Shown piece after piece: positions 1 through 10,489 of a stretch of DNA of 43,483 nucleotides. The stretch is from Trachelipus rathkii (lineage: Eukaryota > Arthropoda > Malacostraca > Isopoda > Trachelipodidae): assembly GCA_015478945.1 (NCBI GenBank), contig JABUQX010002406.1, forward strand, positions 1 to 43,483, read 5' to 3'. The number at the start of each line of letters is the position of its first letter. Positions within the stretch are counted from its first letter, which is position 1. A program made the translations under genes and the position numbers. The notes under the pieces were generated by a model. The model did no database searches. It was not told where the DNA came from and saw only the letters and a program-made list of their open reading frames with translations.

Positions 1-860
1 GTAGGGAGGAGTATCTGAGGGAGGGAGGTGGAGCGAACGAGAGCGCAGGCTGGAGTTCTTGGAGAGAGAGTTTCTATTATGTCCGGATGAGTTGAGAATG
101 ATAGTTATGATTATTAGTGGAGATGTTTTTTTGATTGGAGGATATTATATGATATTGGTTAGGGTTGGAAGTTGTATAGGATTGTTTTTAGTGTGTGAGA
201 GTGATTAGTCGTTGTTTGATATTGGCTGGATTATATATATTTTGAGGTTTTTTGTTGGATGTTCTTTTGTGTGGAGATGTGGGAGATGAGAGTGAGAGGG
301 ATGAGCTGAGCCAGATGATATGGAATGTTATGAATGAGAAATAGTATGGTAAATTTGAGAACAGTAAAGAGATTATTATGAATAGAGAGATGTGTGGAAA
401 TTTGTTTTTTAGTGTTTTTTGGTTTGTGTGTGAGGTTGTATATAGATTATTTGTTTTGATTATAGAGATGCGGAGAGTGTTTGATTTAGTAGATTTTAGA
501 TATTATAGAGTATAAATTAGTTTATTATGCTTATTTAAAAATGTGATAGAAGCCCTGTTTGTCGTAGTCGTAGATATATATTATTTCATTGGATAAATGC
601 AGAGAGAGAGTAGGGAGAGAGATGAGAGTAGAGAGAGAGATGTAGATATGGATCGATATTTTTATTTGGGATTTAGTATTGATAGAGGAGACTTTTAGAG
701 ATGTAGAGATGAGATTTATTTGACGTGATAGGTAGGATTATTGAGAGAAATGAGGATTTATGTGAAGTAGTTGATGTGAGATATTATCGCTTTGATAGGG
801 ATTGATGAATTCAGAGAGAGAGACCGTGTGAATAAATCTAGATGTGGAAAGGTGAACGGG
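1..860. other. C-poor, purine/T-rich low-complexity stretch
   Basis: No gene is recognisable. The plus strand is rich in GA, GT and TA words (many gagagaga runs) and strikingly poor in cytosine: from about 121 to 540 I count only a handful of C per 60-base line, and one line has none, while G stays abundant. Composition becomes more balanced after about 860. It could be a degraded G-rich repeat or retroelement sense strand, a degenerate GA satellite, or assembly-edge sequence. The nature of the segment is unknown; only the skew is observed. Confidence 0.5.
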
Positions 861-3800
861 TACGAATAAGAAATAATTTATATACCTATGTAGCTCTGGG
901 GTTCGCATTCGTGAAAGGATATATTGCTAAAAAATTGATCTAGTTAAAACCGGAAAGACGAGTGAGAGTCAGCTTAATGTGGATAAAGGCAGTTACTCAT
1001 GTAGGGTGTACGTCCAAGAGTCCGGTAATAGTATAAGAGTGAGGGAACTTTTGCTGCGACACATCTGGTGATAAGTGGCCTTAAGGCAGACTAGAAATAA
1101 CATGTACCAGAACTGTTAAGTATGGTGTTATTAGTAGTTTACAAATCTGACAATTTAGAGAGATGGGAGTTTATTTGGACATTTGAGATACCAAACGCTT
1201 TCGTAATAATTATTTTATTTGTTTGCGTTACGAAGTGCGATAGTGAATCACAACCTCTTTTTAGAGTGATCGTTTGGTTATTATTTTTAGCAGCAATAAG
1301 GGAGTGTTAAGCCAATATATTACAACAAGGGTGGCTTTTTGAGAACGACGGAGCTTCTTCCTACATGACATATTCATTCTGCTCCAGACGCTTTCCTCCC
1401 AGGCGTGATTCGAACCTACTGCCTCTATGAAATTGTGTGGGGATGTTAATTGGAAGGTACAGGCAATATAAGGTTGTGCCATCTTCAGATCATCCGGGAA
1501 GAAACCTCGAGCTTCATAGGCGTAGGTTACTGGAGACATAAGAATATAAGTTTTAAACATGCCGATCTGCGCTCTTCATTACCCGGAATTTCCGACTTAA
1601 TTAAATGGGATTTATTTATATTAAGTAAGTGATCCAGCAAATTGGTTATTATAGTATTAATAGTTATGTCTTTTTGGTATAGGGCGGTCAATTGTATATT
1701 AGTATAAGTGGAACTTCTGGTGACATAGAGGATAAGTCTGATTTAGTGTTCAGATCTGTTAAATGCCAAAAATATATACAAGTTGCTACGTACTCAGATT
1801 CGGGTGAATACAACTATGAGGACGTATGGAAATGGGACTTTTGTTAATGTGGTTAAGATCCTCGAGCTAGCCAGCCAATAGAAAGCGTTAATTTCTGCTA
1901 TGTAAAACGGTATTATTATATTTTACTATATCTTTGGATAATGAACCTTTGTTCTCTTCAGTATGATGATAATAACTTTATGTTGGGCCGTAAACATCAC
2001 AGCTGAGGCGCCAACACCCTCTCTAGATCTCGAACCGTTCCTATTTATTGTAACTAAGAATACAAGTGATCCGATAGGGTAGAGGGATACTGTGACACTT
2101 TTTAAATGTGGCAGTGATTGTCGTGTAGATACTTTTGTTTAGTTTGTAGATAAAATTCGAATACAGAACTTTGAGATATACGTGAAGAAGAAAATTATCC
2201 CATGTTAATGTCTCAATATCATTGGAACTAAAATGGATAAGAGATATATCATTACGTTCGGGAAAAATATAAGAAATTCTTTTATGTGGGAAAAAAATAT
2301 GTGAATTGGCTAGTGGAATCATATAGATAGATTTGATAGTGAGTCGATTTGTCAAGAAAAATTATTAAGCTTGAAAATGTAGTGTAAAAAAAATGTGATA
2401 CATGCTCGTATTAAGGCGAATGAAGACTTACGCTCAGATTTACAAAAGTTGTAAAAGGATTCTGGAGTCAAAATGTGATCTGAAACTGTTTTTTGCAAAA
2501 GCGCAACTAACATTACTTCAGGAACATATGATTTCTTATATGTTTAAATGATTATATTTAGGGATCATTGTATTACATATTAACCAATTCAATTTTTTTT
2601 AACATCGCTGTGCTATTTTTTTATTAGAGACTGTCCAATAAAAGTAGGTTATTAGGCACCAGAAATGGTTGATATATTTGGGGTGGTTTCCCCTTCAGGA
2701 CTGTATACCCAATAATAAAAGAAAAAAAAGGAGTCCTTTATAGCTACACAATGTAAATTTAGAAAATTACAGAATGAAGAAAATGAAAGGTTTTAGGTAT
2801 GATTCAATGGGCACCTTTAGATTCGCGGGACGTTCCCTTCAGTTCTCACTATGGTAGTACCTGTATGTCTTAATGTGTTTAATAAAACGTGTGATTAGGG
2901 ATTGCTTGAAAGTGATTCTATGTGGGAAAAAGGTAAGGTGAAGTGTATTTACGGATTACGGATTTAGTCTCATGGATGGTTGGATATGGGTTGTGTGTTG
3001 GATGAGAATTTTGTGTTTCCCTACTCTTGGTTTTAAGACCTTCAGGTGCTTTGGTGTCTATATTGTGGCCTTCTTGCCTTAACAGGTTGAAAAAAGGGAA
3101 ATAAATGTCCTATTGCTTGGGAATTTAGATATGAATATGCAACCTTTGCGGTTCTAAATTTAATTCCCCAGGACTAATGAAAACGCGTGTTGGGGGAGTG
3201 TGCCCTTGCATCCCAGAATCAATAAAGTGATCGCATCATAAATTTGAGAGCGGAGCGTGATTTCAGCCTTTTTTCTATACTGTTGTTATAAATAGTTAGA
3301 AAGTTCGAAGGGGCTTAGGTTAAAGATGGAGTTGAAATAGGAATATATATTTTTCTAGACAGAGATATTTAGTTTATTGGAAAATGAATCCCTGGCCAGC
3401 AGGTGAGAGGTTGCAAATCAAGGTATATACGAACAGTATGTAGGACTCTGAAGAATTCGCCATTATATTCGTGAACACTTATAGTTGTGCGAAGTTTGAG
3501 CAGGGCTTAAGATAATTGGAATGTAGCGATGTATAAATTAAGTGTTGTTGTTTAAAGAGGAAAATATGATGTATAAAATGTTTGAATGGGTTGAGGTTTA
3601 CAACTTAATATTTCCCTATAGATTTTTAGGCGATGTAGTGATAAAATTAACGCGAAGGTGAATTTGTGTTGTGTTGAGTTAGCTGCTAGTATATAAAGAG
3701 TTATAATATTGTGAGAAGTGCTGAAAGGAAAGGAGTAATTAGGTACTTTTAAATAGGAAAATTGAGATAAAGAATATGTTTTTTTTTTTTCTTTTTAATT

Positions 3801-4469
3801 TATTTTTACTCTTAGAATATAAGTTGGAAAATCCTGTTTAGTGTTATACTTATTGTTTTGTTATATTTATGGACTTTCATATTAATCCTTTTATATTCTG
3901 GACATCTTAGAGACACTACCTTTTTGTCCCTATATCATATAGTAAATATGAAAAATTAGAGTTGTTCTTTCCGCATATTCAATGTGGGTTAATAATTGGT
4001 AATTTGGTATAGTATTGTCTGATCGTGTGGTTTTTTTTTAATCTGGGGTGAAGTATTCTTAGTTAGTTTTTATGCCTATACTTTGGAAGCGTGGCTATCA
4101 TTGCTTCTGAATCATTATATAAATTGAGTTAAGCTGTTGTATTTTTTCAGAACAAGTTTTTTAAATAATTCAAAGAAAATATATCTTTATTATTTAAAAT
4201 TCTGAGAGCAAAAAGAATAAAAGAATCATTCACGTAAGTCTTGTTAATTGTTGTTAGCTTAGATAGTTTACATTTTTTTTAGGGACACTTAAAAAGTTTC
4301 TTGTAATATTTACTGTATGCAGTATTTCTAAATATTCGATCATTTAGTCTGTGATTTAAAAAAATCTATTACTATCAATGAATCTCACCAATTAATCCGT
4401 TCTTCACTTAATACCGTTGTTCACTTAATAATGCAACGATGTATGTAAAATTTACCGATTTGTATTATT
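861..4469. other. Unassigned AT-rich non-coding DNA
   Basis: I see no convincing exon, RNA gene or transposon in this stretch. ORFs here are at most about 104 codons, contain no family motif, and are at chance level for such AT-rich DNA. Short homopolymers occur, for example a T run near 3779-3790. A possible tRNA-like promoter relic lies at 1407-1481 and is listed separately. Confidence 0.5.
1395..1490 (-). repeat. Possible tRNA-derived SINE relic (weak)
   Basis: On the minus strand there is a good RNA polymerase III B-box (GGTTCGAATC) at 1407-1416. An A-box-like word (TGGCACAACCT) begins about 65 nt upstream, at 1471-1481. This spacing is longer than in a normal tRNA but acceptable for an old SINE head with insertions. 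No clover-leaf folds convincingly by eye and no 3' tail was found. It may be coincidental. Confidence 0.22.
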
Positions 4470-4759
4470 TCCCGTGTGAGGTTGCTGGTAACCCATCGGG
4501 TGCATCCCCAGGTGGTGAATGGGGGCTTCTGAAAATACCAGTTTTTTAATGTCTGGATATTGCGGAAGTGGTTTCGACCTGCGGACCAAAACCAACAGGG
4601 GATGGCCAGATGCCTTTAGGTGGTATCTCCAAAAATGGGATCATCTGAGGTTGGGTTAATCACCCGCACGAACTAAAATAACCGATTACAGAAACTAATG
4701 TTATGATAAATCGGAAAAATCTTTTGTTAAATAACTCTGGCCTGAAAACATGGACCAGA

Positions 4760-5525
4760 AACGGACATTAAGAATGTAAGAACTCTTCTTGAACCATCGA
4801 TGTTACAGCAGGTGGTGAAGAAAGCAGAGAGGTACACGGTTGAGTTGATGGGGTTGAGTGAGCTGAGATGGTATGGAAGTGGCGAGATGATAATGGAATC
4901 AGGACAAGTTCTTAATTGTACTCGGGGAGGGAGAGGGTATTAGATTTGTAACTAAAGGGGGAATGGTTGGTAGTACTTTTGGTTAGTAGAACTTTTTTTT
5001 TTAATAATAAAAAAAAAAAATTATATAAACAAAAAACAAAAGAGAAAAGTATAATGGAATGGGAGCCAGTCTCAGCGAGAATAATGAGAGCAAGGTTTAA
5101 GACCACAGCAATACCGGTGACGGTTATACAATGTTACACCCCTACAGAAATGGCACAAGAGGATGGAAAGGTTTTCTTTCATGAGACCGAAGGTGGTGGC
5201 AAGGAGAATGAAAAGAACGTTTGAAACGAGCACCTCTTCTCTTCAACAGTGAAAGGAAGGGGTATCCTGTTCGTTATGGGAGGGAGATTTTAATGTCAAG
5301 GTCGGAGCAGATAATAACAATCATTTGAGAGTGATGGGAAGACATGGGGTTGGGGAAGGAAACGTGCATGGACGACGGCTTGTTGATTTGTGCGAGGTTT
5401 GATCTGCTGATTGGGGGAACGTTATTCCCACAAAAAGAATGTCACAAGGTCACATGGGTGTCTCCAGATAGTAGAATGCAAAATCAGATAGACAAGTTTT
5501 ACGAAAGGTAAGGGACAGACATCTT
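4760..5525 (+). pseudogene. RTE endonuclease domain, inactivated
   Basis: This encodes the N-terminal AP-like endonuclease of the RTE element, which in active copies nicks chromosomal DNA to prime reverse transcription. Visible blocks in order: NVRTLLEPSM (near 4770), a WYGSGEM block (near 4870), EPVSARIMRARFK with VIQCYTPTE (5060-5150), DFNVKVG (about 5286-5306, the conserved catalytic DFN-type motif), MGRHGVGEGN (near 5335) and a GGTLFPQK-like block (near 5415-5440). These lie in different frames with stops between them, so no intact protein can be made. The reverse transcriptase of the same element follows about 700 bases downstream. Confidence 0.8.
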
Positions 5526-6229
5526 TCGAGGGATGCGAGATGGAAGAAAGGAACAGACATCAAACATGGAAAGTGAACATCATTTGGTAAGAGCAGATAT
5601 TAAGATCAAACTAAGTAGAAACTGCACTAACTTACAGGGAAAAGGTGAGAGATTTGAAGTGAAAAAAAATCGAGATGAAAAATAGTTTTGAGATGTTGCA
5701 AGAGGAAAAAACAGAAAGATAATTGTTAGAAGGGAGGGTGAAGAAGTGGAGTGATTTTATGCAGGTTCCTTTGGGAGCTGCTGAGGAAACAATTGGGTAT
5801 GTAAGTTAAAGAGACAGATGAATGGATTGAGCTAAGAGGAGACTTGGAAATGATAGAACAAAGAAGAAAGCTGAAATAAGATACAAGCAAGTGTGAAGGC
5901 TTAGGAGGAGAAAAGGGAAATGGAGGAGTATTGGCAAGAAAAAAAACAAATTGAGAGGGGAGAGGAGATAAACTAAGATGCGCAGAGGAAATGACCGGGG
6001 GAAGTGCAAAATACTGCTAGAGGAGGAAATATAGGAAGAGCGTATAAGGTAATAAAAATGTTGGCTGGAAATGGGACACTACTGAAAGGTAAAGGATGGG
6101 AAACTGATAACCACTAAGGAGGGACAACTAATGAGATGGAAGGAGCACTTTAAGCAAATCCTAAACAGTGAAAGTGAGGTAGAGGAGGAAGAGAACAAAA
6201 TGAAAGGCCTAGATATAGGCTGAATGTGG

Positions 6230-7720
6230 AGACTGAACCCCCCGACCAGAAGAGAGATTAAAGAAGCATTGAAAAAGCTAAATATGGGAAGAGCCCCAGG
6301 AAAGGATCAAATACAGGCGGAGCTTCTTAAGGCTTATAAGGAATTGATGGTGGAAAACTGAGGGAGCTCTTTAACTTAATATGCAAGACGGAAATCTCTC
6401 GGAGGAATGTAGTGAGGGCCTGCTAACCAAATTGCATAAGAAGGGAGACTTGGCATGCTGTGACAACTGAAGGGGAATAACGTTACTGACCGTTCCGAGC
6501 AAAACTCTGATGAGGGTCTGTTTTGAATGAACAATGAAGCAGATAGATGGGATATTGCAGAGGGAACAAGCAGGTTTCAGAGAAGGTAGATCATGTTAAC
6601 CCTTGAGAATAATAGCGGAGTGAGCAGAGTATTGATTGGAACTTAAGTGTTTACATGGCTTTTGCAAATTTTGAAAAGGCGTTCCATAGCGTGCAAATAA
6701 AGGCATATGTGAAAAGTGATGAGAAGGTACGGATTGTCAGAGGATTATCAGAATCATAAGTCATGACAGGATCTATAAATGTAAAGTTGAGCACACGGGT
6801 GATTTAACGGAGTCAATCACAGCGAGTTTCGGGAGAGCGACAAGGTTGTTTCTTGTCGCCAATTATTTTCTTGATGGTAATAGATAAGGTGATGAGAGGA
6901 GCCCGACAATTGAGAAAGGGAAAAGAATGGGGCTCATGAATGTTTTGGAGGATCTGGACTATGTCAATTAAGTGTGTTTGTTGTCACAGAGGAGAGAAGA
7001 CATGAGGAAGCTGGACTGCCTAGAAGAGGAAGCTAAGTGGGTCTCAGGATAAACAGAAGAAAAACAAACAATGAAAATAAATGGTAGAGATGGTAACTTC
7101 GAGCTGGATGGAGAAAAGTTGGAGGAGGTGTAGGTGTAATAAGAAACAAAGGAGCAGTAAAGAGCGAGAAAAGGAGAATAAAGTAAGAAAAGGAGGAAGT
7201 GTAATAAAGGAGCAGTGGATGGGTAAAAGAGAATGAGTAAAGTAAGAGCAGAATTCCAGTTAGAATAAAATCTGGAAATCATAACAGTTAACATAAAGGA
7301 CTAAACTATGTATTTTAAAGAGCAATGTTAAATCGGTTATGTTATACAGAAAACGACAAGTGAAATAAGGGATAAAGTTCCGGTCCATGTAAATAAATGC
7401 TTGAGGAGAATAGTCGGAGTAAGATGGCCAGACGTTATTTCAAAAGGAAGTGTTATAGAATGGAACCAGACAAGAGCGAGTTGAGAAGCAGGTTGGAAGG
7501 AGAAAGTGGGGGTGAGTGTGGACACGTGTTAAGAAGACCACAGGAATATTTGGCAAAAACTGCACTGAAGTGGAATCCACAAGGGAGAAGAGGAAGACCA
7601 ATAATGACAAGATCACTACTGGGACTGAGCTGGATGGAAATTAAAACGGTCGCAGTCAACAGAACGAGATGTAGAGTCATCACGGACGACGTATGCTCCT
7701 TGGAGTAACGAGAAATATGC
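6230..7720 (+). pseudogene. RTE reverse transcriptase and C-terminal tail, inactivated
   Basis: This is the catalytic part of the RTE polyprotein. Recognisable pieces are GRAPGKDQIQAELL (about 6288-6330, fingers), QAGFREGRS (about 6569-6593), FANFEKAFHSV (about 6664-6700, the palm block that normally carries the first catalytic Asp) and DLDYVN near 6955-6970, where the family has a YADD box. The catalytic pair is not preserved there and a stop follows at once. The tail from 7397 to 7708 is open and contains KWNPQGRRGRP, a typical RTE C-terminal block. Several stops and frameshifts make it non-functional. Confidence 0.82.
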
Positions 7721-7770
7721 AAAGCTCCATATTTGGATTATACACTATCTAAGCATGAAAAAAAAAAAAA

Positions 7771-9860
7771 ACTTATTTATACATGCAATTTAAGTAGACA
7801 GAATTCAACAGATCCGAATATAATTTTAGTAGCTTGCCGTTCGACAGATATAAATATGAGGGTAGGAAATTTGCATATATAAGCCCGAATTTTAAAATAA
7901 CTTACCTAGGTGTTCTCTTTATTTCCAATTTAGTTGGAAGAAAACTGTTGTGTTTTAAAAGATTACCAAAATACAGTCCTTCATCATTCTACTTAGACAA
8001 ATATACTTCACAAATAATACAAGACCTTTCTGAAATGAGATTTTCAACTCTTTCGCTCTCCATATCGTTAGAGTCTCCCTTCCTTATGTTATTTTTTAAA
8101 ATAAATCGAATCTCCCTTTCTTGCAATAAACTATCAAGAGGTTACTGTTGGTACCCTTGCAATAAACCTTTAAGAAGTTAGGTATCCTGAGGCACCCCAA
8201 AAACTACTTCACATCACCTCAGATGCCGATTTTGAATATCCCTTTTTACTCATATCATCTATTTTATGACATTTCTTCAGGAACTAGACGGAATCGGTTT
8301 TCACGCTTCGACTACACAACCTCCAAACATTGGATGCTTATGCCTACTTTTTCCATTTCCTTTGACATAAAACTGCCCAACCGCATTGTATTGAGGGAGC
8401 TCTTCCCTTATTTTAAACAGGTCTTGAACCTTTCTTTTTTTTCACTCTAGTAAGTCTTACCTTTTTTACATGGTCCTCTGATGCTTTCTGACAGAGGTAA
8501 CTATATATCATGAATACAAAGAACCCCACGAAGATAACGTCACTTTCGAATCGTCTCACTGTAATCCTCGAAGAGGAAATTAAGCTGGACTTAATTTAAA
8601 TTCCAAGGGAATGAAAAAAAAAAATGATAAAAAATCCAGAGTTGGATGAATATTAAACTACAAACTATTTAAAATTCATGAACGTAAATTTTCGTCGTTT
8701 ATAAATATAATTTTTACATGTAACGCTTTTTAATAATATAAATAAGGTATCTTATCAGACAATATGCCTCCATTTTGAAAGAGATTTTATAAGACACACA
8801 AAGGTCATTCCGAGGAAAGTCTAAGGTGAATTTTTGACTAATCCATGGTAATCTAATCTAGTAAATTTATACACTAAAATAAAAATATGGTTTCTTTAAA
8901 AAAAATTAGTTAAAACTTTGATTAAACGAGGTCATATCAAACAAATTTAACTGCTAAATATCTAGATTTTCTAGAGAATTTTCAATCTAAACCTTCCTGC
9001 ATTTAATTTAACAAACACTATAAGCTTCTTTCAAATATCACTTAATCCTATTTTGTAAACTTTGTATAAATTTCCGTACATAATCAGTAGGACAAACAAA
9101 TTTTATTTACAAAATGGACAAACTGTTATTATTTTATTTCGTCTGTTTCTACACGCTTTATATATTATTTAATGCCAAAACGGAACGGCTTTACAAAGGA
9201 CGTGTTTCAAGTGTACATCATTTAGACATTTTCCCCGAATTGAACTTCTTAGGTAATTGGTATTCATTTGTCAAACGCCATTTTCCTTTACCAACGTATA
9301 AGGAATGAAATTTCTTTTAAAGCGATTTAAGACCGAAATAAATTTGCTTATTAATCCATAATCGTTGTCAAATCATGTCAAAAAAAAAATTTCCACTACT
9401 ACTACTATGATGAAAACAATTTTGCGAGTCAAACAAACAACCAAACAACTATTGGGTTGGGTACAACCGAACTAATTTCAACCCAAATTTTTTTTATAAA
9501 AATATCAGTTTTACCACATGTCAATATATTCTCGTCTATTAACAAAAGACTGTGAAGCTTTGCATCATATTAATCTGGGATAGTTTTTTGATTTTGAAAT
9601 GACTCTGGATTCTATAATAAAAGAAATACATTATTAACATACTTCTTCCTCCTCCTTAGCGAGTACCTCATGTACTCCACTAATATCTAGCTTCAAACGC
9701 CTCAGCCTTAACAACGATTCAATTTAGTGTAGAAAGTGATTCAAAACCCAATCTACTGAGTGTTGTCACTGAATAAGGTTATCATCTCTGTAAATTCCAC
9801 TTTGTGTAGCACTGTCTGCAACTCTATTCAACACTGCAATAATCAATAGAGCGTAACCTC
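7771..9860. other. Unassigned AT-rich non-coding DNA
   Basis: No gene, RNA or transposon family was recognised. The ORFs at 7834-8181 (115 codons) and 8223-8450 have no recognisable domain and no start or splice context that argues for coding. Homopolymer A runs of 8-10 bases are common. The stretch may be intergenic or intronic. Confidence 0.5.
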
Positions 9861-10206
9861 CCTTTCTAAAGTTAGGTACCCTGCTGCCAAGCTGAAGAGC
9901 TCTTTTCCCAGTTCCATTCAATTGATTATTATCTCTAAAATTTTATGGACGAATAAAAATCTGAGGTGGGAGTGGGTGCAGCAGCAGAATTACTCGAGCA
10001 CACTCTCATAATATAGTCCATCCTACTGGTCGTTACCGAAGTACTACACGGTCTTCTCATTCTTAAATTTTCCTATTTGTTGTCATACCTACGACAAAGA
10101 TTACATCCAGTGCATTAATCTGTAATGCGTTGGCACCCTTTCTAAAGTAAGGGATCTTGCTGCCGAGTTGAAGGGCTCTTCCAGTTCCATTTAGTTAATT
10201 ATTATT
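9861..10206. repeat. Diverged direct repeat pair (about 70 bp each)
   Basis: The blocks at about 9861-9932 and 10137-10206 are alignable direct repeats. Both run from CCTTTCTAAAGT through CTGCTGCC or TTGCTGCC and GCTCTT to CAGTTCCATT, and both are followed by ATTATTAT. The second copy abuts the 3' tail of the I-type LINE at 10197-10217. They may be two fragments of one older dispersed repeat, or a local duplication. On the minus strand both can be read as a short peptide containing ALQLG, which hints at a coding origin, but no family was identified. Confidence 0.6.
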
Positions 10207-10489
10207 ATTATTTTTTTGAGTGGATGTAAAGGGATCACCACAGTACACAGGAATATGGCTATACCGTGTCAGTATACCAACTACGGGGGAAGTCCCTAGC
10301 TGAACCTAAGATGAATAGTGCTGAGATGGTTAGATTTTATAGATGTTCAGTTCCAATAAGAAGGCAAAAACTAGATCAATACGAACGTGAGAAGATTCGG
10401 ATAAGATGTGCGGAATGCGATGCTGAAGAGGTATTAGTGAGCGCATCAGGGAAGAACTTGCTTTTAATGGTCACGATGGCCTCGCAATC

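Larger units (their letters stand above)
4470..7770 (+). mobile_element. Decayed RTE-type LINE, near full length
   Basis: The plus strand reads through an RTE-like non-LTR retrotransposon: a 5' leader (about 4470-4740), an AP-type endonuclease (about 4760-5520), a linker, a reverse transcriptase (about 6230-7130) and a C-terminal tail (7397-7708). An A run at 7758-7770 plausibly marks the 3' end. Many stop codons and frame changes interrupt the coding path, so the copy is dead. The family call rests on recognisable RTE blocks read across frames, such as EPVSARIMRARFK in the endonuclease. Target-site duplications were not found by eye. The 5' boundary is approximate. Confidence 0.85.

Noticed and set aside
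1122..2355. Short ORFs of 60-104 codons near the left end
   Set aside because: No motif, no splice or promoter context, and overlapping alternatives on both strands.
7834..8450. Two ORFs (115 and 75 codons) as possible small genes
   Set aside because: No recognisable domain, no codon-use signal visible by eye, and lengths expected by chance.
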